DNA of 64,000 bases, taken from contig NZ_JARNTW010000016.1 in the NCBI RefSeq assembly GCF_029433105.1, positions 1 through 64,000 of the forward strand, in the 5' to 3' direction. The stretch comes from Runella sp. MFBS21 (GTDB lineage: Bacteria > Bacteroidota > Bacteroidia > Cytophagales > Spirosomataceae). Numbering within the stretch: position 1 is the stretch's first letter; every line of letters starts with the position of its first letter. Position numbers and translations under genes: made by a program. The notes beneath the pieces are model-generated. The model was not told the DNA's origin and made no database searches. It saw only the letters and a program-made list of their open reading frames with translations. Shown here one piece after another: positions 44,027-53,491 of this stretch.

Positions 44027-45445
44027 ATGATTAAAATCCTCGCGATTACCCAATTTTTACTTCTACTTTCCTCTGTTATGATTTGGGGAAAAAGCACGTT
44101 TTCAGCCCAACTGGCTTCTTTTCCCTCCGCCGAGTACCGCCTCGTTTATCAACAAAACATGCTAAATGCTTATCGAGGAGAAGTACTAGCCCAAGGCAAA
44201 TCGGACATTCATGGAACGTTTTCCGTTTCTTTTTCCATTACTTCTCCACAGCCCCTATTATTATTTATTGGGAATCAGTTTTTTAAAATTTGGTTCACTC
44301 CCGAAGCATCCCTTCACTTCAAAGAAGCGGAGGGCCGATTTGAGTTTAATGGAACCAATGCCCTTGAAAATAAATTTTTGTTTGACACTCGATTGATGCA
44401 GCCTTACACTGTCAATCCAGTAGCCACCTCGACTCACTTTGAGCCTGATTCACAAATCACTTACTTGTCTCAGCTAGAAAAAGAACGTTGGGACCAATAT
44501 CGCAACACAATTGCCCATCAAAATGTATCACCAATCTTCCAGTCATTTGTGACTGGCGAAATCAACGGTTTTACTTTTTTACAAAAAAACCAATATCCCC
44601 AACGCTTTATTTACATGACCAAGACCCTACGGATAGAAGATATTCCTGAGAATTATTATGATTTTTGGCAGGGGTTTCAATTGTTAGACGATGCAACACC
44701 GAGCGATATCTATCATCAAAGTTTGCAGGCATTTATCGAGTTTAAAGCCAAAAGTAAAGTAGGACATTCTGCAGATATGAATGAGCTATATCAAACCGAA
44801 TTTGCGCTGATGGATTCGCTCTTAAAAGGCAGACCTCTCACACTTCAGCGACAGAAGGCTGAGGCTATCCGCTTTTTGATTCAATATACAGATTTGAATG
44901 AGCTTTCTCAAAAAGCTATCCATACCCTGTATAACGATTTCCCGAGTTCTTCCTATGTTGTTTTTTTGGAAAAAGAATGGAGAAAAAAAACAAAAACGAT
45001 GCTTTCTAGCCCAAGCTTTCAACTACGCGATTCACAAGGCAATTTAGTGGCCAGTAAAGATTTGAAGGGCAAAGTAGTATATATTGATTTTTGGGGGAGT
45101 TGGTGTCAACCCTGTATAGCTTTGATACCGAGTTCGGAGAAGTTGCAACAAAAGTTTAAAAATCAACCAGTAGTTTTTCTGTTCATCAACTTCCATGATT
45201 CTAAAGAAAAATGGCTTAAAACCCTACAACAAAGGCAACTGACAGGTCTACATTTGAAAGCTGAGAAAGAAAATGAAGCTTACTTTCAGGAGGTTTTTGG
45301 GATAGGAGAAGGCTTTCCTCGGTATGCCTTACTCGACCGAGAAGGAAAATTACAGTCAACGGCCGCTCCCCGCCCCGACTCTCCCGAAATTGTTCCTTTG
45401 TTGGAACAGTTTATTAAAGCCGAACAGAAATTATCAGATAAATAA
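44027..45445 (+). CDS. TlpA-like thioredoxin-domain protein
   Basis: This 472-residue exported protein starts with a signal peptide (to MIWGKST). A long N-terminal part of no recognised family (about 30-320) with helical repeats is followed by a thioredoxin/TlpA domain (about 325-465) with the redox motif WCQPC in GSWCQPCIALIPSSE. It probably acts in the periplasm on disulfides or in a related redox role, and resembles the DUF4369/TlpA fusions of Bacteroidota. Its partner is unknown. It follows the disrupted CoA-transferase gene and is ended by a strong hairpin. Confidence 0.85.
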   Translation: MIKILAITQFLLLLSSVMIWGKSTFSAQLASFPSAEYRLVYQQNMLNAYRGEVLAQGKSDIHGTFSVSFSITSPQPLLLFIGNQFFKIWFTPEASLHFKEAEGRFEFNGTNALENKFLFDTRLMQPYTVNPVATSTHFEPDSQITYLSQLEKERWDQYRNTIAHQNVSPIFQSFVTGEINGFTFLQKNQYPQRFIYMTKTLRIEDIPENYYDFWQGFQLLDDATPSDIYHQSLQAFIEFKAKSKVGHSADMNELYQTEFALMDSLLKGRPLTLQRQKAEAIRFLIQYTDLNELSQKAIHTLYNDFPSSSYVVFLEKEWRKKTKTMLSSPSFQLRDSQGNLVASKDLKGKVVYIDFWGSWCQPCIALIPSSEKLQQKFKNQPVVFLFINFHDSKEKWLKTLQQRQLTGLHLKAEKENEAYFQEVFGIGEGFPRYALLDREGKLQSTAAPRPDSPEIVPLLEQFIKAEQKLSDK

Positions 45446-45451
45446 AAAATA

Positions 45452-45482
45452 GCCTGCCAAACAAAAAGGTTGTTTGGCAGGC
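45452..45482. terminator. Bidirectional terminator
   Basis: GCCTGCCAAACAA (45452-45464) pairs with TTGTTTGGCAGGC (45470-45482), a 13-bp stem with a 5-nt loop and flanking A and T runs. It lies between the convergent TlpA-like and dehydrogenase genes. Confidence 0.8.
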
Positions 45483-45512
45483 CAATTTAATAAAAGTCAC
45501 TCTTTTTTTTGC

Positions 45513-46526
45513 TCAAAAAGTAATTGCCACTTTTCCAATGGTTTTACCCGACTCAAGAAGTTGATGTGCTTGTTTAAAATTCTCTACCGTCAATCCCTCT
45601 AGCGTCAGATATAAGGTAGATTGAAGTGCCTCGGCTTCTACAAGGTCGGCGATTTGGTTTAGGATATGGTGCTGTTGTATCATATCTTCGGTCTGAAACA
45701 TGCTTCGCGTATACATATATTCCCAAGAAAAACTAGCACTCTTGGTTTTCAGCTTGTTGAGAGCTACCGGTTCACTACTTGCCGTGATAGATCCAATATG
45801 CCCCTGAGGTTTGATAAGCTCCACCATAGCATCCCAATAAGCACCCGTATTTACAAAATCAGCGATAAAATCAACATAATGAAAGCCTGCATTGTGCACT
45901 CCATTCACCAAATCTTGGTGGTTAACTACTACATCTGCACCCATTTTTTTGCACCACTCTACGGTTTCGGGGCGCGAGGCCGTAGCAATGACAGTAAGCC
46001 CGGCTACCGTTTTTGCTAATTGAATGGCGATTGAGCCCATACCACCAGCACCTCCGATAATCAAAAGCGTTTTACCTTTGTCTTTTTCGGTACTAATCCG
46101 CATTCGGTCAAAGAGGATTTCCCAGGCCGTCAGTCCCGTTAGAGGAATCACTGCCGCCTCAGCCACGCTCAAGTTTTTGGGTTTTCGCCCTACTATACGT
46201 TCGTCAATTAACTGATAATCAGCATTGCTCCCTGGCTTCGTAATATCTCCGGCATAATAAACTTCATCGCCCTTTTTGAATAACGTTACCGCTTCGCCTA
46301 CTTCTTCTACGATTCCCACCGCATCCCAGCCTATGATTTTGGGAGTATCCAAAACTACCTCTTTGGCGCTGTTTTGACGGATTTTGTAATCAACAGGGTT
46401 TACACTCACAGCTTGTACTTTCACCAATAAATCGTGCGCATGAGGTGTGGGTTTTTCGGTTTCAAAAGCGATAAAACTTTCTTGCTCAACAATAGGAAGC
46501 GATCTCTTAAATCCAATAGCTTTCAT
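45513..46526 (-). CDS. Zinc-type alcohol dehydrogenase-like (quinone reductase) protein
   Basis: This 337-residue medium-chain dehydrogenase/reductase has a GroES-like N-terminal domain (about 1-135) and a Rossmann domain (about 140-290) with GGAGGMGSIAIQLAK as the nucleotide loop. The pattern matches the TIGR02817 zinc-binding alcohol dehydrogenase family, close to quinone reductases; the catalytic Cys/His zinc ligands of true ADHs are not seen, so the name is historical. It should reduce a quinone or enone with NADPH in the cytosol. The substrate is unknown. It converges with the TlpA-like gene. Confidence 0.88.
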   Translation of the reverse strand: MKAIGFKRSLPIVEQESFIAFETEKPTPHAHDLLVKVQAVSVNPVDYKIRQNSAKEVVLDTPKIIGWDAVGIVEEVGEAVTLFKKGDEVYYAGDITKPGSNADYQLIDERIVGRKPKNLSVAEAAVIPLTGLTAWEILFDRMRISTEKDKGKTLLIIGGAGGMGSIAIQLAKTVAGLTVIATASRPETVEWCKKMGADVVVNHQDLVNGVHNAGFHYVDFIADFVNTGAYWDAMVELIKPQGHIGSITASSEPVALNKLKTKSASFSWEYMYTRSMFQTEDMIQQHHILNQIADLVEAEALQSTLYLTLEGLTVENFKQAHQLLESGKTIGKVAITF

Positions 46527-46669
46527 GTATAATTTCGTTGTTTTTTCAATTTGGCTATGTAGCTTTCGCTACTTTTTTAACCAAATAAAAAGCATTTGCG
46601 TTTCTAGGAAGTTAGAATTTTGGAAGAATAAGAAAAAACGAAGAAGTGCTCAGCGTAGTTTGGGCACCG

Positions 46670-47266
46670 TTATTTCTGTTGCGAAAATAGCTCGTGCAAC
46701 TGCCATATTTTGGGCAAAAGGAGTTGTTGCTCATCATTATGAATCACAAAATCAGCGATTTTTAAGCGTTCTTCTTCCGACACTTGCCGATTGATAATAT
46801 CTCTAATTTCGGTTTCGGAGCGGTGAGGGTCGCGCTGTTGTACTCTTTTCACCCGCAAGTCCACAGGTGCTTGCACTACGACCACTTTATCCAAAGAATT
46901 GTTGCTACCCGCTTTGCTCATAATAGCTGCTTCCTTCACAACATAGGGCGCATTTTGGTAGGTCTCCATCCATTGTAAGGTATCTTCACCCACACGTGGA
47001 TGTACCACAGCATTGAGTTCACGCAAAAGCACGGGATTTTGAAACACTCGCCCTGCTACCCATTGACGGTTGTAGCTACCTTCAGCAGTGTATGCTTCGT
47101 TTCCTAACAATGCCTCTACGGTTTTTCGGAGTTTAGGGTCATGATTAAGAAGCCATTTAGCACGCTCATCAGCCGAGTACACCGGCACTCCTAACGCCCC
47201 AAAAACTCGACATACTAAGCTTTTGCCAGAACCAATTCCTCCCGTAATTCCGATTTGAAGTGCCAT
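46670..47266 (-). CDS. coaE: Dephospho-CoA kinase
   Basis: This 198-residue P-loop kinase performs the last step of coenzyme A synthesis, phosphorylating the ribose 3'-OH of dephospho-CoA. The Walker A GGIGSGKS (9-16) and the DERAKWLL region after it, plus RVKRVQQRDPHR in the lid, fit CoaE. The length is normal. It is cytosolic and lies beside ybbR-like and yajC genes, a common Bacteroidota neighbourhood. The gene has a conventional ATG start. Confidence 0.94.
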   Translation of the reverse strand: MALQIGITGGIGSGKSLVCRVFGALGVPVYSADERAKWLLNHDPKLRKTVEALLGNEAYTAEGSYNRQWVAGRVFQNPVLLRELNAVVHPRVGEDTLQWMETYQNAPYVVKEAAIMSKAGSNNSLDKVVVVQAPVDLRVKRVQQRDPHRSETEIRDIINRQVSEEERLKIADFVIHNDEQQLLLPKIWQLHELFSQQK

Positions 47267-47341
47267 TTTGGGGGGTAGTGCAAAATTTTACGGTTTTGAA
47301 GAACAAAAAAGGAACTTACTTTTTCAAAAAGTATTTCCTCT

Positions 47342-48106
47342 CTATTTCTTCTTTTTTGATTTGTTTTTTGAAGATGTTTCTTTGGCGGGCTGTGCGGCTT
47401 TAACGGCTGGGGTGGGATTGATATTTCTTAGAAGTTCGCCTACTTCAAAGCTCACAAAAACCCGCTCTGCACTTGCCTTCAATAAAGGCGATTGGGGATA
47501 TCGGATAGGCAGTTCTTCATCATAATTCCCCTGAATCTTTTGGGCGGGCACTTTCACAACGATGGTATCAGGGATATCCACAATAAGCGACGTAGGGCCA
47601 TCAAAAGTAACAGTAGATGGATTAAGATTAATAAAACTTGAGACCACAAAACGAGGTGCAAGATTGAGCCCAATGCTATCAACTTTCAGCACGCTGGTTT
47701 TTATCATTCGTTCCTCAAAATCCAATACCCCTGAGTCAAGCACTATATTAGAGATACGAACATCCTTCACCTGCTCATGCATCGTGGCTACTAGTGCATT
47801 AGTATTAAGTACCGAAGTCGCAAGCGGATTGGTAAGAGGGTATGAAACTGGCGGTACCGTAAACGAAAGAGATTTTCGCAGTAGTGTCCATCCATTGCCT
47901 ACCAATACCGCACTTACACTTTTGGGAAGCGGTGTAGTAGGAATGTACAATGAGTCGTTGTAGGTAATATGGATAGGATAGCGTACTTGCAGGGTGTAGC
48001 CATCTTTATTGAGCTCATTGAAGAGCCAAATTACCGTAGCCGCAATCATACACAAGATAGCAATGCGGCTACGAGAAGGTTGTGACGAGAGAGGAATCTG
48101 TGCCAA
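47342..48106 (-). CDS. YbbR-like domain protein (CdaR-like)
   Basis: This 254-residue protein has one N-terminal membrane segment (about 13-25) after a short basic start, and YbbR-like repeats in the exported part. These end in a low-complexity basic tail (ETSSKNKSKKKK). YbbR/CdaR proteins often control diadenylate cyclase in other phyla; no cyclase gene is in the window. It lies between coaE and yajC on the same strand; the gaps to its neighbours (about 75 and 64 bp) suggest one operon with them. The role here is inferred only from the family. Confidence 0.85.
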   Translation of the reverse strand: MAQIPLSSQPSRSRIAILCMIAATVIWLFNELNKDGYTLQVRYPIHITYNDSLYIPTTPLPKSVSAVLVGNGWTLLRKSLSFTVPPVSYPLTNPLATSVLNTNALVATMHEQVKDVRISNIVLDSGVLDFEERMIKTSVLKVDSIGLNLAPRFVVSSFINLNPSTVTFDGPTSLIVDIPDTIVVKVPAQKIQGNYDEELPIRYPQSPLLKASAERVFVSFEVGELLRNINPTPAVKAAQPAKETSSKNKSKKKK

Positions 48107-48170
48107 TGTGAATAACAGGTTAGTGTCTTATGAGAGAGTCATGCTCTCCATTTAGTCTAAACCTACCATG

Positions 48171-48479
48171 TTATGCGGCAGGAGTAGATACCTTACGCGA
48201 AATCGACGATTTTTCAAATTTGAGTTTAGTTCCTTTACCATCAACTTCCACAGTTACTGTATTTTCATATACCGATACTACAGTTCCGTGTAAGCCCCCT
48301 ATAGTGACGATTTCGTCTCCTTTTTTAAGTTCTTCCAAAAATTTCTTTTGGTCTTTTTGCTTTTTTTGTTGGGGACGAATCATAAAAAAATAAAAAACGC
48401 CAATGATACCTGCCCAAAGAACAAGTTGGTATATCATAGATGATTGCCCTCCTTGGGCTTGTAAAAGAATAGTTTGCAT
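48171..48479 (-). CDS. yajC: Preprotein translocase subunit YajC
   Basis: This 102-residue protein has one N-terminal transmembrane segment (MIYQLVLWAGIIGVFYFFMI, about residues 13-32) followed by MIRPQQKKQKDQKKFLEELKKGDEIVTIGGLHGTVV, the characteristic YajC signature. It is part of the SecDF-YajC complex that aids protein export. I take the ATG at 48479; an upstream TTG start would add 14 residues with no helix. It is the last complete gene of the yajC-ybbR-coaE group in transcription order from the right. Confidence 0.93.
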   Translation of the reverse strand: MQTILLQAQGGQSSMIYQLVLWAGIIGVFYFFMIRPQQKKQKDQKKFLEELKKGDEIVTIGGLHGTVVSVYENTVTVEVDGKGTKLKFEKSSISRKVSTPAA

Positions 48480-48557
48480 AAAAGTTGATTGTTTTGAATC
48501 AGTTGGTTGAGTTTTACTCAATCAAATAAACAGGATTAGGTTATTAAAAATACAATG

Positions 48558-48992
48558 TTAGGGAGTAGCGGTTGTGTCTTTGGTAGCGACCACATTGGCT
48601 TTAAACTGAATTTCGCTAGTAGCGGGATTGGTATTGGCAAAAATGGTCACCGTTTTTAACTGCTGTCCTTCTTTACCTTTGCTATTAAAATGTACCAAAA
48701 TAGACTCTTCTTCTCCGGGGCCGATTGGTTCGCGGGGCCATTGAGGAATGGTACAGCCACAAGAAGCACTTACATTATTGATAATCAGCGGAAAATCACC
48801 CACATTCTTAAATTTGAATCGGTGTTCTACTTCCTGCCCTTCTTTGACAGTCCCAAAATCAAAATTTTTTATGTCTTCAGCAAACTCAAATTTTGGGAGT
48901 TTATCATCCATATTGTTGGCAGCAGTTTTGTCTTGATTGCTACCGCACGAAAACAAACCAACACTTACAAGGATAAAAAAAAGAATCCGCAT
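48558..48992 (-). CDS. DUF1573 lipoprotein
   Basis: This 144-residue lipoprotein has the signal MRILFFILVSVGLFSC with lipobox Cys16. The rest is the DUF1573 domain: FDFGTVKEGQEVEHRFKFKN, GDFPLIINNVSASCGCTIPQWP and a later VHFNSKGKEGQQLKTVTI segment. The CGC motif of the domain is present. Such proteins have an immunoglobulin-like fold and occur in Bacteroidota surface or periplasm; the function is not settled. It precedes yajC in the same orientation. Confidence 0.93.
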   Translation of the reverse strand: MRILFFILVSVGLFSCGSNQDKTAANNMDDKLPKFEFAEDIKNFDFGTVKEGQEVEHRFKFKNVGDFPLIINNVSASCGCTIPQWPREPIGPGEEESILVHFNSKGKEGQQLKTVTIFANTNPATSEIQFKANVVATKDTTATP

Positions 48993-49076
48993 TTTGATCT
49001 AATTTTTTAAGGATAATTTAAGTGAGCAAAAATTAAAAAGCTTAAGACATACCTTTTTTTATATAAAAAATAAGGA

Positions 49077-49105
49077 TGCCCTCGCGTATGAGCTACACGA
49101 GGGCA
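49077..49105 (-). terminator. Terminator after the ytxH-like gene
   Basis: TGCCCTCG (49077-49084) pairs with CGAGGGCA (49098-49105), and on the minus strand a T-rich stretch follows. It lies just after the YtxH gene stop. Confidence 0.65.
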
Positions 49106-49111
49106 GGTAGT

Positions 49112-49414
49112 TTATACGGTTTGTTTTTTGATTTGAGCCATCAAACGATCTACATCTTCGAGCAAGCGTTCTGCTTTTTCGCGTGCGTCGGTTACCACTT
49201 TTTGGCCTTCTGTTTTGGCCAAACTTTCTGGCAAATCTTTTCCTTCTAGCAAATCAGAAATCAACCCTTGCAATTGCTCACGGTATTTTGAAAGCCGATA
49301 CGACAGTTTGTCACGAGTGATTTCTCCCTTTTCGGGGGCATACAATACCCCAATGGCAGCTCCTGTAGCTACTCCAGCCAAAAAAGCCACTAATGTTCTT
49401 GATGAATTGCTCAT
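49112..49414 (-). CDS. YtxH domain-containing protein
   Basis: This 100-residue protein begins MSNSSRTLVAFLAGVATGAAIGVLYAPEKG, the GxLxGxAxGxxxGxLxAPxxG hallmark of the YtxH/gas-vesicle-like family, in which the first helix is membrane-anchored. The rest is a charged coiled-coil-type helix. Family members appear under stress, but a biochemical role is not known. It has its own hairpin terminator and lies upstream of the nusB gene. Confidence 0.9.
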   Translation of the reverse strand: MSNSSRTLVAFLAGVATGAAIGVLYAPEKGEITRDKLSYRLSKYREQLQGLISDLLEGKDLPESLAKTEGQKVVTDAREKAERLLEDVDRLMAQIKKQTV

Positions 49415-49628
49415 GTTTTGGAATGTTTTCTTGTAATCCTGCGATTACTAATGATTATTTGTCACTATTTAGCAATATGCTTTAGGCTGTAAGCCATAAG
49501 CCTTTTATTAAAAATGATTTTGTATACTCAACGAACCTCGGCTGTGATTGCCTAAAACATCGCAAAAAATGCTTATGGCTTAAAACTTATTGCCTAAGGC
49601 TCATTTAAAATATGCTTGGCTTTTCAAC

Positions 49629-50801
49629 CTATTTGTTGTCCAAAAGGCCCCTTCCACTCTTACGCACTTTTCCTTCTTTGACAAGTTTTTTGGAAAGGGT
49701 ATCCAAAATTCCGTTCACAAATTTACCACTTTTTGGCGTACTATATTCTTTTGCGATTTCAATTGCCTCATTGATGGTCACTTTTACGGGGATGCCAGGA
49801 AAGTTGACCATCTCCGAAACGCTCATTTTCAGGATTAAATAATCCATCGGTGCCAATCGTTCCAAATCCCAATTTTTGAGTGGCTCAGCAACAAGCTGCT
49901 CGTATTCATCGTTTCGAGTCACGGTTTGCTCAAAAAGCTCTTCCATAAAATAACGGTCTTCTTCCCAATCGTCGGTCAATGGTGAAAGCTGAACGCCCTC
50001 TGGCTCCGTGGCTGATTTCAGGGTTTTATTGGTCATCTTACGCGCCAAATCCCCATTTTCGCTCCAATATAAGTCATTCAATTCAAAAAAATTGATAACT
50101 TCTTCATTTTTCAGAATCACCTCTTTTAGGGCGTGTTGCATCAGCTGTTGGTCTTCTTCGACGGTATGTTTCTTCTGTGCACAATAGGCACGGTATACTT
50201 CATCTTGCCGAAAAACCTCCCTAAAAAGCTTACGTACCATCCCAGTAGCATGCTCTCCCCAGCTTATTCCGCGACGAATAAATTCATCTTGTAAAACTGT
50301 GCTTTGGGTAAGGGCAACTACGACTTGGTTTGTATCAAAACCCGACAATTTGGACAAAGGATTACTATCGGGATCGTCGTATTGGCGCTCACGCTCGCCC
50401 TGAGATAAGCTACCCAGCTCAATAAATAGCTGCAACAACAATAAGTACGAATTATAAATCGCTTCTACCTCAGGAGTAAGTTGTCGGGCAATCCGCTGCT
50501 TATCTTTTCGATAAAGGTCTTGATAGTATTTTAGGGCATTTTTGGCTGTTACGATTGCTTCGGCGGGCGCATCTTCATCTTTCGAAATATCCCCACCACG
50601 ATAGTTTTCTTCTAGAAGCATCGTCGTAATTTTACGCATACCTTCCAGCTTTACTGGATCTTGGGGAGTCATAGAATTGAGATCCGGCTTAAACGACTCC
50701 ACTATGAAATCTACGGCCAATTGATAGTCTGCCTCACGGGCAGCTTGAAGTGCATAAAGGGATTGTAATACCTTTATACGAAGATGTCTTCGACTTAACA
50801 T
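49629..50801 (-). CDS. nusB: Transcription antitermination factor NusB, long form
   Basis: At 390 residues this is far longer than the enterobacterial NusB (about 140); the C-terminal region (about 265-365) has the NusB core (DRYFMEELFEQTVTRN, LAPMDYLILKMSVSEMVNF and VTINEAIEIAKEYSTPKSGKFVNGILD). An N-terminal helical extension starting MLSRRHLRIKVLQSLYALQ is typical for the Bacteroidota form. NusB binds NusE and boxA RNA in antitermination of rRNA genes, and takes part in ribosome assembly. A TAnnTTTG promoter lies upstream. Function is taken from the family. Confidence 0.92.
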   Translation of the reverse strand: MLSRRHLRIKVLQSLYALQAAREADYQLAVDFIVESFKPDLNSMTPQDPVKLEGMRKITTMLLEENYRGGDISKDEDAPAEAIVTAKNALKYYQDLYRKDKQRIARQLTPEVEAIYNSYLLLLQLFIELGSLSQGERERQYDDPDSNPLSKLSGFDTNQVVVALTQSTVLQDEFIRRGISWGEHATGMVRKLFREVFRQDEVYRAYCAQKKHTVEEDQQLMQHALKEVILKNEEVINFFELNDLYWSENGDLARKMTNKTLKSATEPEGVQLSPLTDDWEEDRYFMEELFEQTVTRNDEYEQLVAEPLKNWDLERLAPMDYLILKMSVSEMVNFPGIPVKVTINEAIEIAKEYSTPKSGKFVNGILDTLSKKLVKEGKVRKSGRGLLDNK

Positions 50802-50863
50802 TCAGTCCTGAGAGTTTGTGCAAATAAGCAGCAAGGAAAAGAACTTGCTTGTGTTTCCGAGTG

Positions 50864-50871
50864 CAAAGGTA
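50864..50871 (-). promoter_or_regulatory. TAnnTTTG element for nusB
   Basis: On the minus strand TACCTTTG (plus CAAAGGTA at 50864-50871) is a perfect -7 box about 63 bp upstream of the nusB start. Confidence 0.5.
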
Positions 50872-51071
50872 CGCTAATTGCCGCAAAAGTAATACCTATC
50901 CCCCCAAGATTTTGAGAAAATAAGTGTTAAGCTACCATGCCTATGCCTTCTTTTACGAAGCGCATTTTGGGAATGTTAGCATAGATACTCCTTCCTAAAT
51001 ATCCCCTTTATTTCTTTTTATTTTTATAAAAAATAAACCCTCTAAACGCCAAATTTTGTTCAAAAAAACAC

Positions 51072-51102
51072 TTGGTAAACTCATACAAAAACCGTAATTT
51101 TA
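51072..51102 (+). promoter_or_regulatory. recA promoter candidate
   Basis: TTG at 51072-51074 and TAATTTTA at 51095-51102 are separated by 20 bp, close to the Bacteroidota consensus. The start codon is at 51246, leaving a leader of about 130 nt. Confidence 0.4.
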
Positions 51103-51245
51103 CCCCTATGAAGGAAGTCCCTTCAGTTAGTCGTTAAAGGACTTAATGAGTATTAACAGCCCATGTAAATAATGCTTCCCAATAACGAATAGCATCTCTC
51201 TTTCACTAATCTAATATTTTTTAGGTAAGCAATTAATTAAACAAA

Positions 51246-52304
51246 ATGGCCGACAACAAAGAACAAAAATTCAAAGCCCTGCAAACCACTCTTGAAAAGC
51301 TAGACAAAGCCTATGGTAAAGGTACCGTAATGCGTCTGAGCGACACCAAAGTAATGGACGTAGAAGTCATCTCTACAGGCTCCGTAGGTCTCGATCTAGC
51401 ATTGGGAATCGGTGGCTTACCCCGCGGACGTGTCGTGGAAGTTTATGGCCCTGAATCGTCTGGGAAAACGACCCTCGCCATGCATTGTATTGCCGAAGCA
51501 CAAAAAGCAGGAGGATTGGCTGCGTTTATTGATGCGGAGCACGCCTTTGATCGTGTCTATGCCCAAAAGTTAGGAATCGACACCCAAAACCTTCTTATTT
51601 CACAACCCGACAACGGTGAGCAAGCACTCGAAATCGCCGAACATTTGATTTCGTCGGGAGCCATTGACATCATTGTGATTGACTCAGTAGCAGCCCTTGT
51701 GCCCAAAGCCGAAATCGATGGAGAAATGGGTGACAGTAAAATGGGTCTACAAGCCCGCTTGATGTCGCAAGCACTTCGTAAATTAACAGGGGTTATCAAC
51801 CGTACCAACTGTTGCTGCATTTTTATTAACCAATTGCGCGACAAAATCGGAGTTATGTTTGGCAGCCCAGAAACTACTACAGGTGGTAACGCACTCAAGT
51901 ATTATGCTTCGGTACGTTTGGATATTCGTCGAATTGGTCAAATCAAAGAAAGTGCCGACAATATCACCGGAAACCGTACCAAAGTAAAAGTGGTAAAAAA
52001 CAAATTAGCTCCTCCATTTAAAGTAGTTGAATTTGACATTATGTACGGCGAAGGAATCTCTAAAGTAGGCGAAATTATCGATTTGGCCGTTGAGTTAGAG
52101 ATTGTTAAAAAATCAGGTTCTTGGTTTAGCTATGATGGCAACCGCCTCTCACAAGGCCGTGATGCTGTAAAGCAACTACTCAAAGACAACCCTGAACTGA
52201 CAGAAGAAATTGAGGCCAAAATCCGAGCCAAAGTCAGTGAAGATGAAAATGCTTTGATTGATACGCTCGAACCCAATATCGCCGACGACGGTACACCAGA
52301 TTAA
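51246..52304 (+). CDS. recA: Recombinase RecA
   Basis: This 352-residue DNA-dependent ATPase catalyses strand exchange and activates the SOS cleavage of LexA. The Walker A motif GPESSGKTT (68-76), the [13 protein letters not shown] loop, and the [17 protein letters not shown] and [27 protein letters not shown] motifs are all intact. The length matches RecA. The N-terminal [13 protein letters not shown] segment is also standard. It has its own terminator. Known exactly by sequence; regulation of the gene was not visible. Confidence 0.98.
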   Translation: MADNKEQKFKALQTTLEKLDKAYGKGTVMRLSDTKVMDVEVISTGSVGLDLALGIGGLPRGRVVEVYGPESSGKTTLAMHCIAEAQKAGGLAAFIDAEHAFDRVYAQKLGIDTQNLLISQPDNGEQALEIAEHLISSGAIDIIVIDSVAALVPKAEIDGEMGDSKMGLQARLMSQALRKLTGVINRTNCCCIFINQLRDKIGVMFGSPETTTGGNALKYYASVRLDIRRIGQIKESADNITGNRTKVKVVKNKLAPPFKVVEFDIMYGEGISKVGEIIDLAVELEIVKKSGSWFSYDGNRLSQGRDAVKQLLKDNPELTEEIEAKIRAKVSEDENALIDTLEPNIADDGTPD

Positions 52305-52318
52305 TTCATATCAAGCCA

Positions 52319-52345
52319 GGGCGGAGAGAGTCTCCGCCCTTTTTT
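52319..52345 (+). terminator. recA terminator
   Basis: GGGCGGAGA (52319-52327) pairs with TCTCCGCCC (52331-52339) and six T residues follow. It lies 14 bp after the recA stop. Confidence 0.85.
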
Positions 52346-52351
52346 GTTGCT

Positions 52352-53491
52352 TTATTTCAAAATTTCTCGCGAAATCACTAACTTTTGAATTTCGCTCGTT
52401 CCTTCGCCAATCGTACAAAGTTTACAGTCACGGTAAAATTTCTCGACCGGAAAGTCTTTGGTGAAACCATATCCTCCAAAAATCTGTACGGCTTCATTGG
52501 CTACCCTCACCGACACTTCTGAAGCATAGTATTTGGCAGTGGCACTCTGTAAAGTCACCTTCTCGCCTCTATCTTTACGGTCAGCGGCGTCGTAAATAAG
52601 CAATTTTGCTGCCTCTATTTCGGTATACATATCAGCCAATTTAAAAGCAATACTTTGAAACTGAGAAATAGGCTTACCGAATTGTTCTCTTTCTTTAGAG
52701 TAAGCCAGTGCCGCTTCATAAGCGCCCAGCGCCGTTCCCAAACTTAGAGCGGCAATCGAAATCCGTCCACCATCAAGGATTTTCAACGACTGTACAAACC
52801 CTTCCCCTACTTCGCCCAATACTTGACTCTCATGAATACGGCAATCCTGAAAAATCATCTCAGCCGTTTCGGAAGCTCTCATTCCAAGTTTATCTTCTTT
52901 TTTGCCTGCCACAAATCCCGTAGTACCACGCTCTACCACAAAAGCCGTAGCTCCGCGCTTATCACCAGGTGCTCCCGTACGCGCAATCACCACGGCCACG
53001 TTGCCACTTTTACCGTGCGTAATAAAATTTTTAGAGCCATTGAGTACCCAATACTCCCCTTCTTTGACAGCCACCGTACGCATATTGCCCGCATCCGAGC
53101 CTGTATTGGGCTCTGTAAGGCCCCACGCTCCAATCCACTCACCAGAGGCAAGTTTAGGCAAATATTTTTGTTTTTGTGATTCATTCCCAAACATCAATAT
53201 ATGATTGGTACAGAGCGAATTGTGAGCTGCCATAGAAAGCCCAATCGAGGGATCTACTTTACTCAATTCGACAATCGCCGTCACATATTCTCGATACCCC
53301 AACCCTGCACCACCGTATTGCTCGGGCACTAACACTCCCATCACACCTAATTCTCCTAACTGATGAAACACATCCACAGGAAAATGCTGCTTTTCGTCCC
53401 AGTCTCGCACGTAGGGTTTAATCATTTTAAGGGCAAAATCTCGCACAGCCTGTGCAATCAATTCTTGATTTTCTACAATTTCTGTAATCAT
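52352..53491 (-). CDS. Acyl-CoA dehydrogenase
   Basis: This 379-residue FAD flavoenzyme is typical of short- or branched-chain acyl-CoA dehydrogenases. The FAD/substrate segment EPNTGSDAGNMRT (about 129-141), the HGKSGNVAVVIAR region and the C-terminal GEGTSEIQKLVISREIL motif are visible; the catalytic Glu should lie in the IFGGYGFTKDFPVEKFYRD region. It oxidises acyl-CoA to enoyl-CoA and passes electrons to ETF. I use the ATG at 53491; upstream residues (53551) precede a non-conserved extension. It converges with the recA gene. Confidence 0.93.
   Translation of the reverse strand: MITEIVENQELIAQAVRDFALKMIKPYVRDWDEKQHFPVDVFHQLGELGVMGVLVPEQYGGAGLGYREYVTAIVELSKVDPSIGLSMAAHNSLCTNHILMFGNESQKQKYLPKLASGEWIGAWGLTEPNTGSDAGNMRTVAVKEGEYWVLNGSKNFITHGKSGNVAVVIARTGAPGDKRGATAFVVERGTTGFVAGKKEDKLGMRASETAEMIFQDCRIHESQVLGEVGEGFVQSLKILDGGRISIAALSLGTALGAYEAALAYSKEREQFGKPISQFQSIAFKLADMYTEIEAAKLLIYDAADRKDRGEKVTLQSATAKYYASEVSVRVANEAVQIFGGYGFTKDFPVEKFYRDCKLCTIGEGTSEIQKLVISREILK

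Larger units (their letters stand above)
50802..51245. other. Divergent intergenic region nusB-recA
   Basis: This gap holds the nusB and recA promoters described below and no protein-coding frame I can support. No SOS box could be defined from the sequence. Confidence 0.5.

Noticed and set aside
49629-50801. NusB of 390 residues as a fusion anomaly
   Set aside because: Long N-terminal extensions are usual for Bacteroidota NusB, so the length is not unusual.
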